Source of the DNA: Gammaproteobacteria bacterium
GTDB lineage: Bacteria > Pseudomonadota > Gammaproteobacteria > Diplorickettsiales > Diplorickettsiaceae
NCBI GenBank assembly: GCA_013288455.1
Contig: JABDBU010000020.1
Span: 1 to 11,834, forward strand
Reading direction: 5' to 3'
Length of the DNA: 11,834 bases
In this document: positions 1 to 6,102 of the stretch, in pieces
Layout: each line of letters starts with the position of its first letter
How positions within the stretch are numbered: the first letter of the stretch is position 1
Translations under genes and position numbers: made by a program
Notes under the pieces: generated by a model
Told to the model about the DNA's origin: nothing
Database searches by the model: none
What the model saw: only the letters and a program-made list of their open reading frames with translations

Positions 1-109
1 CTGCCTGTTGTGCAGCAGGGAGCAAATCGGCATCTAAGTTAAGTTGAGTCAACAACTCTATAGGAGAAGTGACTACTTCTTTAAGCAACAACTGCCAGTG
101 TGTTAACAT
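1..109 (-). CDS. epmB: Probable EpmB, EF-P beta-lysylation protein (lysine 2,3-aminomutase family), 5' end only
   Basis: Only the first 36 codons lie in the window; the gene runs off the left edge. The readable N-terminus contains WQLLLKEVVTSPIELLTQLN followed by LDADLLPAAQQA. This resembles the N-terminal segment of EpmB (E. coli WLTQLADVVTDPDELLRLLNID) that precedes the radical-SAM core. EpmB converts (S)-alpha-lysine to (R)-beta-lysine, which EpmA then attaches to elongation factor P. The ATG at 109 is the only ATG, GTG or TTG in this frame before the stop at 176-178, and it sits 49 bp after the ftsI stop. The Shine-Dalgarno is weak. The diagnostic CxxxCxxC cluster is outside the window, so the call rests on N-terminal resemblance. 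A murE gene, the usual neighbour here, does not fit this sequence. Confidence 0.62.
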   Translation of the reverse strand, partial: MLTHWQLLLKEVVTSPIELLTQLNLDADLLPAAQQA

Positions 110-158
110 TAGTCTTTGTAAATTTTTGTATTGGGTTGTGTTTTGGTAATCACTTAAG

Positions 159-1865
159 TTATTGGTGTAAACTAGTTAAATCATCTGGCTGCAGGTTAAG
201 CAAATGCAAGATACTACCCATAATATGTGAAAAAACTGGCCCCGCCGTGTATCCACCATAATAAAGATACCCATCTAAGTCATGCAAAACTACCTCGACG
301 ACCAAGCGAGGATGACTGGCTGGCGCTATCCCGATGAAGATACTATTGTGACGGTGCTTTTCATAACCCTGCGGGCCTACGATACGAACCGTTCCAGTCT
401 TTCCCGTTACTCGATAACCAGGCACACGCGCTAGAGGCGCCGTTCCGCCTTTGGTCAGTACCGATTCTAGCATATCCAGTATCTCTTGACTGATCACTGG
501 ATCGAGAACAGGCTGGCCAGGTGGCAGACTATCCGTTACTTTCAAAAATGTGACTGGAACCTTGATTCCTCCATTCGCCAAGGTGGCATACGCTTGTGCC
601 AACTGCAGTGCGGTTACAGAAATACCATAACCAAAAGATAAGGTGGCCAACACAAAGGGATTCCATATCTTAAAATGTGGAAAACCACCCATTCTCTCTC
701 CTGGAAAGCCACTTTGTGTGATTTGACCAAAACCAACATCGTGTAGCATATTCCATAGATTTTCAGAAGGTAAGGACAAAACAAGTTTAGACATACCTAC
801 ATTACTTGATGTCTGCAATATCTCCGTTAAATTCAGTACCCCGTTATTATGTTCATCCATAATTCGCTTTCCAGCAACGATTATCCAACCGGGTGAGGTG
901 TCAATCTGATTCGTTGGCGAAAATTTTCCACTTGCCAATACACTGACCATACTAAAACTTTTAATCGTTGAACCAGGCTCAAATAAATCTGTCAACGCTC
1001 GATTGCGAGAACGACCATCTTGTACTTTCAATCGATCATTAGGATTATAGGATGGCCAATTGACCATCGCTAAAATTTCTCCTGTTCTAATGTCCAGAAC
1101 AACCACGGAACCAGAATCCGCTTTATATTTTTTAATACCGGCTTTCAGCTCTCTATACGCAATGTATTGGATCCGCTTATCAATACTGAGCTGTAGATTC
1201 CCTCCTGGCTTAGATTCACGGACAGAACGTACATCAGCAATGATGTGCCCAAGTCTGTCCTTGATAACTTGTTGTAAACCTGATCGACCCTCCAACCAAT
1301 CGTTATAGGCCAATTCCAGGCCTTCTTGACCTTGATCATCGACATTGCATAAACCTATAACATGTGCGGTCACTGGCCCTTCTGGGTAGTAGCGATGGTA
1401 TTCATTTTGCAAAAATAAGCCAGGTATCTTAAGCGATTTTATTTCCATACCCAGAGTGGGATTAACTCCTCGTTTTAAATAAAAAAATTCCTTGCCAAGC
1501 CCACGCAGACGCTGCATCTGAATCATTTTAGTTGATGTGTGCAATAATCGACTCAGTGCACGTAACTGCAAAAGATCAGGATTAAAAATGCTAGGATCTA
1601 TCCATACAGAATTTACAGGTGTACTAATCGCGAGCGGCTTGTTATAGCGATCGAGGATCATCCCGCGATGGCCAGGGATAATGATATTGCGAATCGTTCT
1701 TGCATTACCCTGATTTTGCAAAAATCGGCGATTAATAACTGTTAGATCAACAAGCCTAGTGATCAACCCCAGCGTGATAACAATCAGAGCGAATATAACA
1801 ATCTTTAAACGCCAGTTAAAAGCAGATGGGGTACGCTCAACTGTATTGGAATATCGCACTCCCAT
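159..1865 (-). CDS. ftsI: Peptidoglycan D,D-transpeptidase FtsI (penicillin-binding protein 3)
   Basis: Class B penicillin-binding protein that cross-links septal peptidoglycan with FtsW at the divisome. At 568 aa it is close to the usual gammaproteobacterial length. A short cytoplasmic tail is followed by one membrane anchor (about residues 21-43). The PBP dimerisation region follows, with the IPGHRGMILDR motif near 63-73. The transpeptidase domain has all three active-site motifs: STIK with nucleophile Ser299, SSN at 353-355 and KTG at 489-491. The start is the ATG at 1865, 15 bp after the ftsL stop, with an AGGA about 13 nt upstream, so translation may be partly coupled. It is transcribed with mraZ-rsmH-ftsL. 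No truncation or missing catalytic residue is seen. Confidence 0.97.
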   Translation of the reverse strand: MGVRYSNTVERTPSAFNWRLKIVIFALIVITLGLITRLVDLTVINRRFLQNQGNARTIRNIIIPGHRGMILDRYNKPLAISTPVNSVWIDPSIFNPDLLQLRALSRLLHTSTKMIQMQRLRGLGKEFFYLKRGVNPTLGMEIKSLKIPGLFLQNEYHRYYPEGPVTAHVIGLCNVDDQGQEGLELAYNDWLEGRSGLQQVIKDRLGHIIADVRSVRESKPGGNLQLSIDKRIQYIAYRELKAGIKKYKADSGSVVVLDIRTGEILAMVNWPSYNPNDRLKVQDGRSRNRALTDLFEPGSTIKSFSMVSVLASGKFSPTNQIDTSPGWIIVAGKRIMDEHNNGVLNLTEILQTSSNVGMSKLVLSLPSENLWNMLHDVGFGQITQSGFPGERMGGFPHFKIWNPFVLATLSFGYGISVTALQLAQAYATLANGGIKVPVTFLKVTDSLPPGQPVLDPVISQEILDMLESVLTKGGTAPLARVPGYRVTGKTGTVRIVGPQGYEKHRHNSIFIGIAPASHPRLVVEVVLHDLDGYLYYGGYTAGPVFSHIMGSILHLLNLQPDDLTSLHQ

Positions 1866-1880
1866 GAAATTAGGTCGTTC

Positions 1881-2231
1881 CTACACAGGCTGTGTCAGTA
1901 AAATGACGTCCTTTGCGTGTGGAATCTGCATGCCTAATGCTTGTTGCGCTAACGTTTGTATGCGTTCTGGTGCAGCCCAGGTATTTTTTTCAAGTAACAA
2001 TTGGCTCCACTGTGTTACCAAGTCATTACGTTCTTGTTCCTTGATATGCAATTCACTACAGAGCATTCGTTGCAAGGACTTAACGTAAATCACCGACAAT
2101 GCTGAAGACAATACGGCCAGCAGTAATAACATAATGCCGAGCATCTGCAAGGAAATTTGCGAGCTCACCCATGGCTGCCGCCATTCCCACACCAAAGGAC
2201 CCCGTGCTAATGCACGTGCCGCCAAATTCAT
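1881..2231 (-). CDS. ftsL: Cell division protein FtsL
   Basis: Small bitopic membrane protein of the FtsQLB complex, which signals to FtsWI at the septum. The protein is 116 aa, with a cytoplasmic N-terminus of about 27 residues and one hydrophobic segment (about 28-50, LQMLGIMLLLLAVLSSALSV). A periplasmic region rich in heptad-like leucines follows (about 51-85), then the typical terminal pattern PERIQTLAQQALGMQIP before the C-terminus. FtsL sequences diverge widely, so position carries much of the weight: it lies exactly between rsmH and ftsI. Its ATG overlaps the rsmH TGA in an ATGA arrangement (2228-2231), indicating translational coupling. Confidence 0.93.
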   Translation of the reverse strand: MNLAARALARGPLVWEWRQPWVSSQISLQMLGIMLLLLAVLSSALSVIYVKSLQRMLCSELHIKEQERNDLVTQWSQLLLEKNTWAAPERIQTLAQQALGMQIPHAKDVILLTQPV

Positions 2232-3163
2232 AGTAATTTCTCCGCAACTCTTAATACAGCACTTCGCGATCTTGGATTACTCGCGATAGCCTGCACAGTG
2301 GGTTTAATTCCTCGACTCAAACTCTTCAGTTTGGGTCTCCATGCCGCAGGTATGATCGGTAGCATTTTCAATGCTACTGGTTCATCAGCATGCCTACGAA
2401 TAAAATGCTTCACTATTCGGTCCTCTATCGAATGGAAACTAATGACTAACAGACGCCCACTTGTTGCCAACACATCAATGCTTTGTTGTAAGCAGCTTTT
2501 CAAATCCTCTATTTCTTGATTAATATAAATTCGTATTGCCTGAAAGGTTCGTGTAGCGGGATGCTTGTGCCGATCCCAGCGAGGATGCGCCCGCTTAATA
2601 ATGGTCGCTAACTGAACTGTTGACATAATTGCCTCCCGCCGACGCGTGTTGACAATGGCTTCTGCAATACGTTTCGCATATCGTTCCTCACCATAATCTT
2701 TAATGACTTGCGCAATCTTTCTTTCTGTCGCATCAGCCAACCACCGTGCAGCACTGATTCCACGGTTTGGATCCATTCGCATGTCCAACGGCCCATCTTT
2801 TAAAAAACTAAACCCTCGTTCCGCTTGATCCAATTGTGGCGAAGAAACACCCAAATCCAGTAAAAGACCATCCACTTTCCCATATACACCACTGGCTTTT
2901 GTAATGTCTTCAAGCTCTGCAAACGAAGCCTGATACACTTGTACGCGCTGATCCAAATCCCAACTTCGCTGTGCAAAGGCCACTGCTTCCGGATCTTTAT
3001 CAATCATCAGCAAGCGAGCCCCTTCGCTTAAACGCCGTAATATTTCTCGGCTGTGACCACCTCGCCCCAAGGTTGCATCGATGTAAACTCCATTGGGTTT
3101 AATCGCCAACCACTCAATCACCTCTTCCAGTAAAACTGGTTGGTGATATTCTTTTTTTTGCAT
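2228..3163 (-). CDS. rsmH: 16S rRNA (cytosine-1402-N4)-methyltransferase RsmH (MraW)
   Basis: SAM-dependent enzyme that methylates N4 of C1402 in the 16S rRNA P site, acting on the 30S subunit. The 311 aa match the family (E. coli 313). The N-terminal HQPVLLEEV and the glycine-rich SAM loop ATLGRGGHS (30-38) are present. LLDLGVSSPQLD (101-112) and the adjoining GFSFLKDGPLDMRMD block are the family signature. The C-terminal part carries VISFHSIEDRIVK and ends in a basic tail with NPRSRSAVLRVAEK. The ATG directly abuts the mraZ stop with no gap, and the 3' end overlaps ftsL by 4 bp. The A8 run in codons 2-4 is in frame here. Confidence 0.98.
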   Translation of the reverse strand: MQKKEYHQPVLLEEVIEWLAIKPNGVYIDATLGRGGHSREILRRLSEGARLLMIDKDPEAVAFAQRSWDLDQRVQVYQASFAELEDITKASGVYGKVDGLLLDLGVSSPQLDQAERGFSFLKDGPLDMRMDPNRGISAARWLADATERKIAQVIKDYGEERYAKRIAEAIVNTRRREAIMSTVQLATIIKRAHPRWDRHKHPATRTFQAIRIYINQEIEDLKSCLQQSIDVLATSGRLLVISFHSIEDRIVKHFIRRHADEPVALKMLPIIPAAWRPKLKSLSRGIKPTVQAIASNPRSRSAVLRVAEKLL

Positions 3164-3619
3164 TTACAGCGCCAAGGACTGTAATTCATCCGGTAAATCA
3201 CCGGGTTTTATCACCTCTTCAATCCATCGGGTACGGTGATGATCCCATTCCACTGCACTCCACAGCTCAATCTTTCTACCTTGGCCTACAACCCGAACTT
3301 CCTTTTCGATGTTGGCGTAATCTCGAAGTAGCGATGGCAATAAGATCCGTCCATTACCATCTAACTCTAGATCCGTCGCATGCCCTATCAACAAACGCTG
3401 AATACGCCTAACCACCGGATTAAAACTAGACAAAGCTTGCAATTTTTCCTCTATTACCTCCCACTCCAAAGCGGGATAAAGTAGTAAACAAGGAGATTCT
3501 GTATCGATGGTCACTATAAGTTGGGACATTTTTTCTGTCGGTAACAATGCTCGATAACGCATCGGTAACTTGATACGGCCTTTAGCATCCAGTATGACTG
3601 AATTTATGCCGCGAAACAT
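3164..3619 (-). CDS. mraZ: Transcriptional regulator MraZ
   Basis: First gene of the dcw cluster. MraZ is an AbrB/SpoVT-type DNA-binding protein that forms a ring oligomer and represses its own promoter in E. coli. The 151 aa agree with the family length. Two tandem MraZ domains each carry the DxxxR signature: DAKGRIKLP starting at Asp11 and DGNGRILLP starting at Asp87. The start at 3619 gives the canonical MFRG N-terminus. It lies just downstream of a GGGA element that also belongs to the promoter-proximal MraZ box, so a bound ring would cover both the transcription start region and the DNA encoding the ribosome-binding site. It is co-transcribed with rsmH, ftsL and ftsI. Confidence 0.98.
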   Translation of the reverse strand: MFRGINSVILDAKGRIKLPMRYRALLPTEKMSQLIVTIDTESPCLLLYPALEWEVIEEKLQALSSFNPVVRRIQRLLIGHATDLELDGNGRILLPSLLRDYANIEKEVRVVGQGRKIELWSAVEWDHHRTRWIEEVIKPGDLPDELQSLAL

Positions 3620-3620
3620 A

Positions 3621-3650
3621 ATTTATCCCACTTTTTCCCACATTTCACCA
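3621..3650 (-). promoter_or_regulatory. MraZ operator: three direct 10-bp boxes
   Basis: Read on the minus strand, three decamers follow without a gap: TGGTGAAATG, TGGGAAAAAG and TGGGATAAAT. They match the known MraZ target, TGGGN repeats spaced by five bases. They fill the interval between the predicted transcription start and the mraZ start codon. The box farthest from mraZ is the least perfect (TGGTG). Autoregulation of mraZ and the cluster is inferred from this. Confidence 0.85.
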
Positions 3651-3659
3651 CTTAATGAC

Positions 3660-3689
3660 ACTATAGGAACTCTAAAGACCTCTTGTCAA
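3660..3689 (-). promoter_or_regulatory. Sigma70-type promoter of mraZ and the dcw genes
   Basis: On the minus strand a perfect -35 TTGACA (3684-3689) is followed by an 18-bp spacer and a -10 TATAGT (3660-3665, one mismatch to consensus). The predicted start near 3653 places the MraZ boxes at the very start of the transcript. No other equally good promoter is seen between rnpB and mraZ. Confidence 0.8.
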
Positions 3690-3752
3690 GGGTGAAGTAA
3701 GAAACCGAACAGGTGATAAATGATGTGCCGTTAGCTCACGTAGCAATAGCGC

Positions 3753-3774
3753 TTTGGGAATGTTTGGGAATGTA
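3753..3774 (+). repeat. Two direct 10-bp repeats resembling MraZ boxes, inverted relative to the mraZ operator
   Basis: TTTGGGAATG occurs twice in a row (3753-3762 and 3763-3772), giving TGGGA-N5-TGGGA with the exact 10-bp period of an MraZ target but on the plus strand. It lies between the rnpB 3' end and the mraZ -35, about 65 bp upstream of that -35. The repeat is certain; its role as an MraZ site is inference. Confidence 0.6.
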
Positions 3775-3790
3775 TTAGGTATGGAAAAAA

Positions 3791-4135
3791 GAAAGAGCTA
3801 ACCGATAAGCCGGGTTCTGTCATGGACAGTCATTCGTCTAGGATATACGTCACCATATACCTCAAGCGACCTACCCGAACCTGGCGCGGGTCACGCTGTG
3901 ATAGGTTCCTATTTGGTCTTGCTCCAAGTGGGGTTTACCCTGCCATCATTGTTACCAACGATGCGGTGCGCTCTTACCACACCTTTTCACCCTTACCTAG
4001 TAAAACTACTAGACGGTATATTTTCTGTGGCACTTTCCGTAGGCTTTCGCCTCCCAGGAATTACCTGGCACTTTCCCCTAGGGAGCCCGGACTTTCCTCT
4101 GTATTATAAATACAGCGACTGTCTAGCTAACTCTC
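3791..4135 (-). ncRNA. rnpB: RNase P RNA (M1 RNA), bacterial class A
   Basis: Catalytic RNA of RNase P, which removes tRNA 5' leaders together with the protein RnpA. Minus-strand landmarks in order are: CTAGACAGTCGC after P1; GAGGAAAGTCCGGGCTCC; GGTAAGGGTGAAAAGGTG; GGTAAGAGCGCACCGC; GGAGCAAGACCAAATAGG; GAATGACTGTCCATGACAG; and the 3' AGAACCCGGCTTATCGGTTA. All are near-identical to E. coli M1 blocks. Ends were set from P1: GAGAG at the 5' end pairs with CTTTC at the 3' end, with an AGCTA/TAGCT pair inside and a small bulge. The P3 arm is very short, a 7-bp stem with a 3-nt loop (CTGTATT TAT AATACAG). A T-rich run follows the 3' end and may serve in termination. The placement upstream of mraZ is common in gammaproteobacteria. 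Ends are good to a few bases. Confidence 0.96.
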
Positions 4136-4142
4136 GACCCGT

Positions 4143-4172
4143 AGTGTACTATTTTCTCAGTATCAATGACAA
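4143..4172 (-). promoter_or_regulatory. Sigma70-type promoter of rnpB
   Basis: On the minus strand, -35 TTGTCA (4167-4172, one mismatch) and -10 TACACT (4143-4148) are separated by 18 bp. The -10 ends 7 bp before the inferred 5' end of the RNA, which fits transcription starting at or next to the mature P1 strand. Confidence 0.68.
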
Positions 4173-4221
4173 TATATTGAAATAAAATGGCAATTTGTAG
4201 AGGTGCCTATTAGGAGCTGCC

Positions 4222-5343
4222 ATGAAGGAACTCTATATCGGCCTTATGTCTGGCACCAGCGCGGATGCTATAGATGCCGCCTTAGTTGATTTTTCAAATC
4301 ATTTCCCAAAATTAGTAACCACTCATAAATCTTACTTACCAACCGAGTTACGGTTGGACCTCAATAAATTAGGTGAGGAAGGAGCAGTTAAGATTTTGCA
4401 GCTTGGTGCACTCGACGTAAGAATGGGTCACGCGTTTGCTGATACTGTCAAAGCATTATTAAGAAAAACGTCTTTGCTCACTCGTGATGTGCTTGCTATT
4501 GGGAGTCATGGCCAAACGGTTTTTCATTTTCCTCAGTATCACTATCCATTTACCATGCAAATCGGAGATCCTAATATTATTGCTGAAGAAACTAATATCA
4601 CCACTGTTGCAGATTTTCGTCGACGCGACATAGCGGCTGGTGGGCAAGGAGCACCCTTAACCCCTGGTTTCCATAATTTTATTTTTCGCAGCAAAAAAGA
4701 AGACAGGATCGTGTTAAATCTCGGTGGTTTTGCAAATATCACCTATTTACCAGCTGATCCCAAAGCCCCCGTGATCGGTTTTGATGTTGGTCCCGCCAAT
4801 CTACTCATGGATAAGTGGATATATCGACACCGGAAGCAATGGTTTGATGTAGATGGCAGCTGGGCAGCCAGCGCTGTTTTTGATGAGGGTTTGCTACAAC
4901 AATTTCTATCGGATCCTTATTTTTTCCTAGAACCACCCAAAAGTACCGGCCATGATTACTTTAATTTAGTTTGGTTGGAACAACAGCTCGATCGCTGGAA
5001 TAAATCACTACAGCCGTCCGTTGTGCAAGCCACATTGTGTGAAATGACCGCTGCCAGCATTGGTACAGCGATTCAACAGCTTGATAGCACATGCGGCTCA
5101 ATTTTACTGTGTGGTGGTGGAAGTAAAAACACCTACTTAAAAGAACGCTTAGCCTATCGTTGTCCAGGACGTCACCTCCGGCTCTGCGATGATCTGGGGG
5201 TACCTGCTGAATGGATGGAAGCTATGGCATTTAGCTGGTTTGCCAAACAAACACTGGAAGGAAAGACCTGCAACCTCCCTGAAGTTACCGGTGCTAGAAA
5301 TCTCACTGTGCTGGGTGGGATTTATTTAAAAGCACCTCTATAA
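4222..5343 (+). CDS. anmK: Anhydro-N-acetylmuramic acid kinase AnmK
   Basis: Cytoplasmic kinase of peptidoglycan recycling. It hydrolyses the 1,6-anhydro ring of anhydro-MurNAc and phosphorylates it with ATP to MurNAc-6-phosphate. At 373 aa it is full length (E. coli 369). The sugar-kinase/ASKHA fold signatures are visible: GLMSGTSADAID (7-18), SHGQTVFHFP (95-104), NLGGFANITYLP (167-178) and GFDVGPANLLMD (186-197), whose Asp188 is the expected catalytic base. The C-terminal ATP region has LLCGGGSKN. The usual GFDTGPGN is GFDVGPAN here, a mild variation. AGGAG (4212-4216), 5 nt before the ATG, fixes the start. The gene is divergent from rnpB and convergent with erpA, 24 bp apart. The anmK-erpA neighbourhood is also found in other gammaproteobacteria such as Pseudomonas. 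Confidence 0.96.
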   Translation: MKELYIGLMSGTSADAIDAALVDFSNHFPKLVTTHKSYLPTELRLDLNKLGEEGAVKILQLGALDVRMGHAFADTVKALLRKTSLLTRDVLAIGSHGQTVFHFPQYHYPFTMQIGDPNIIAEETNITTVADFRRRDIAAGGQGAPLTPGFHNFIFRSKKEDRIVLNLGGFANITYLPADPKAPVIGFDVGPANLLMDKWIYRHRKQWFDVDGSWAASAVFDEGLLQQFLSDPYFFLEPPKSTGHDYFNLVWLEQQLDRWNKSLQPSVVQATLCEMTAASIGTAIQQLDSTCGSILLCGGGSKNTYLKERLAYRCPGRHLRLCDDLGVPAEWMEAMAFSWFAKQTLEGKTCNLPEVTGARNLTVLGGIYLKAPL

Positions 5344-5367
5344 AATAACCTTGAAAGTAGTAGAGGT

Positions 5368-6000
5368 CTACACGGAGAAGGAAGAACCGCACCCACAAGT
5401 CGTTTTAGCATTTGGGTTACGGATGATGAACTGCTCACCCTGAAAATCGGATTTATAATCGATCTCGGCGCCTACCAAATACACAAGACTTATTGGATCG
5501 ACTAAAAGCTTTACAGCCATACTTATATCGAATTTATCATCACTATCGGCACTGAAAAAATAAACAAGGCTCATCGGAACAACTAAAATCTGTACAATTA
5601 TACTAAAATCGGATTTGTAATCGATCTCGGTACCTAACAAATAAACAAAGCTCATCAGATCGACTTCGGCACCTAACAAATAAACAAGTCTCATCAGATC
5701 GATTAAAAATCGTACAGCCATACTTTTTCCAATTTTCCTAGCATCTGTTAATTTCTCTTTTGCAAGTTCCTTGCTAATGACTGTATCGTTAAAATTGACC
5801 GCTTTGTCAAAAGTAAAACCATATTGTAAACCAGAACATCCCCCGCCTGTGATAGATACACGAAGTTTTTCTCCAAATTTATATTCCTCCTGAATAAGCT
5901 CCCAGACCTTATTAGCCACATTTTCTGTCATTATCAGACGATCCATTGGCGGAAAAGTCTGCTTTACTGAAACATTGGATTGCCGTAATACTGTTGCCAT
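5368..6000 (-). CDS. erpA: Iron-sulfur cluster insertion protein ErpA with an internal tandem-repeat expansion
   Basis: A-type carrier that delivers Fe-S clusters to apo-proteins. The ErpA-specific blocks TGGGCSGLQYGFTFD (51-65) and NPNAKTTCGCGSSFSV (195-210) are intact, keeping the three ligand cysteines Cys55, Cys202 and Cys204; they separate it from IscA. E. coli ErpA has 114 aa, this one 210. The excess is mainly a repeated middle. The segment SMAVKLLVDPISLVYLVGAE and what follows to Phe186 (160-186) is the canonical strand/helix segment. A diverged 27-residue copy precedes it at 133-159, and a third copy, with a nested 13-residue duplication, at 93-132. About 14 extra residues (ELAKEKLTDARKI) and an N-terminal extension add the rest. 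The reading frame is open throughout. The start at 6000 has GAGG about 11 nt upstream. The fold of the repeated part is unknown; whether the carrier still works is inference from its intact cysteines. Confidence 0.9.
   Translation of the reverse strand: MATVLRQSNVSVKQTFPPMDRLIMTENVANKVWELIQEEYKFGEKLRVSITGGGCSGLQYGFTFDKAVNFNDTVISKELAKEKLTDARKIGKSMAVRFLIDLMRLVYLLGAEVDLMSFVYLLGTEIDYKSDFSIIVQILVVPMSLVYFFSADSDDKFDISMAVKLLVDPISLVYLVGAEIDYKSDFQGEQFIIRNPNAKTTCGCGSSFSV
5443..5724 (-). repeat. 81-bp in-frame tandem repeats inside erpA, with a nested 39-bp duplication
   Basis: Units on the plus strand are 5443-5523, 5524-5604 and 5605-5724 (81 + 39 bp). The starts AAAATCGGATTT at 5443 and 5605 are exactly 162 bp apart. 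Over 62 bp from those starts the outer units agree at 51 positions, while the middle unit is more diverged. The nested pair 5629-5667 / 5668-5706 agrees at 32 of its first 36 bases. All unit lengths are multiples of three. The differing ages of the copies argue against a simple assembly duplication. Confidence 0.92.
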
Positions 6001-6033
6001 TCACACCAAACCTCTTGTAAAGAACTAAGGGTT

Positions 6034-6039
6034 ATTATA
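6034..6039 (-). promoter_or_regulatory. Candidate -10 element for erpA
   Basis: A perfect TATAAT on the minus strand lies 33 bp before the erpA ATG. No good -35 hexamer is found 16-18 bp upstream (the 17-bp position gives ATGGAT), so the call is tentative. It would let erpA be transcribed apart from ygfX. Confidence 0.38.
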
Positions 6040-6078
6040 TATGCAAAATCCATAAAATCCATGCCTTGTTCAGGTATC

Positions 6079-6096
6079 AAAAACGCCCTAAAGGCG
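6079..6096 (-). terminator. Possible weak intrinsic terminator after ygfX
   Basis: On the minus strand CGCC-TTTAG-GGCG forms a 4-bp GC stem directly followed by TTTTT, 7 bp past the ygfX stop. The stem is short, so read-through into erpA is likely. Confidence 0.4.
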
Positions 6097-6102
6097 ATCT
6101 CA

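Noticed and set aside
1060..2088. Plus-strand open frames across ftsI and ftsL
   Set aside because: They are shadows of minus-strand genes whose catalytic motifs and family lengths are fully explained.
3822..4185. Two overlapping 95-codon plus-strand open frames
   Set aside because: They lie antisense over rnpB, whose conserved RNA blocks explain the sequence; the peptides have no protein-like pattern and no ribosome-binding site.
5360..5371. Palindrome GTAGAGGTCTAC between the convergent anmK and erpA stops as a bidirectional terminator
   Set aside because: The loop would be only 2 nt and no T-run follows on either strand.
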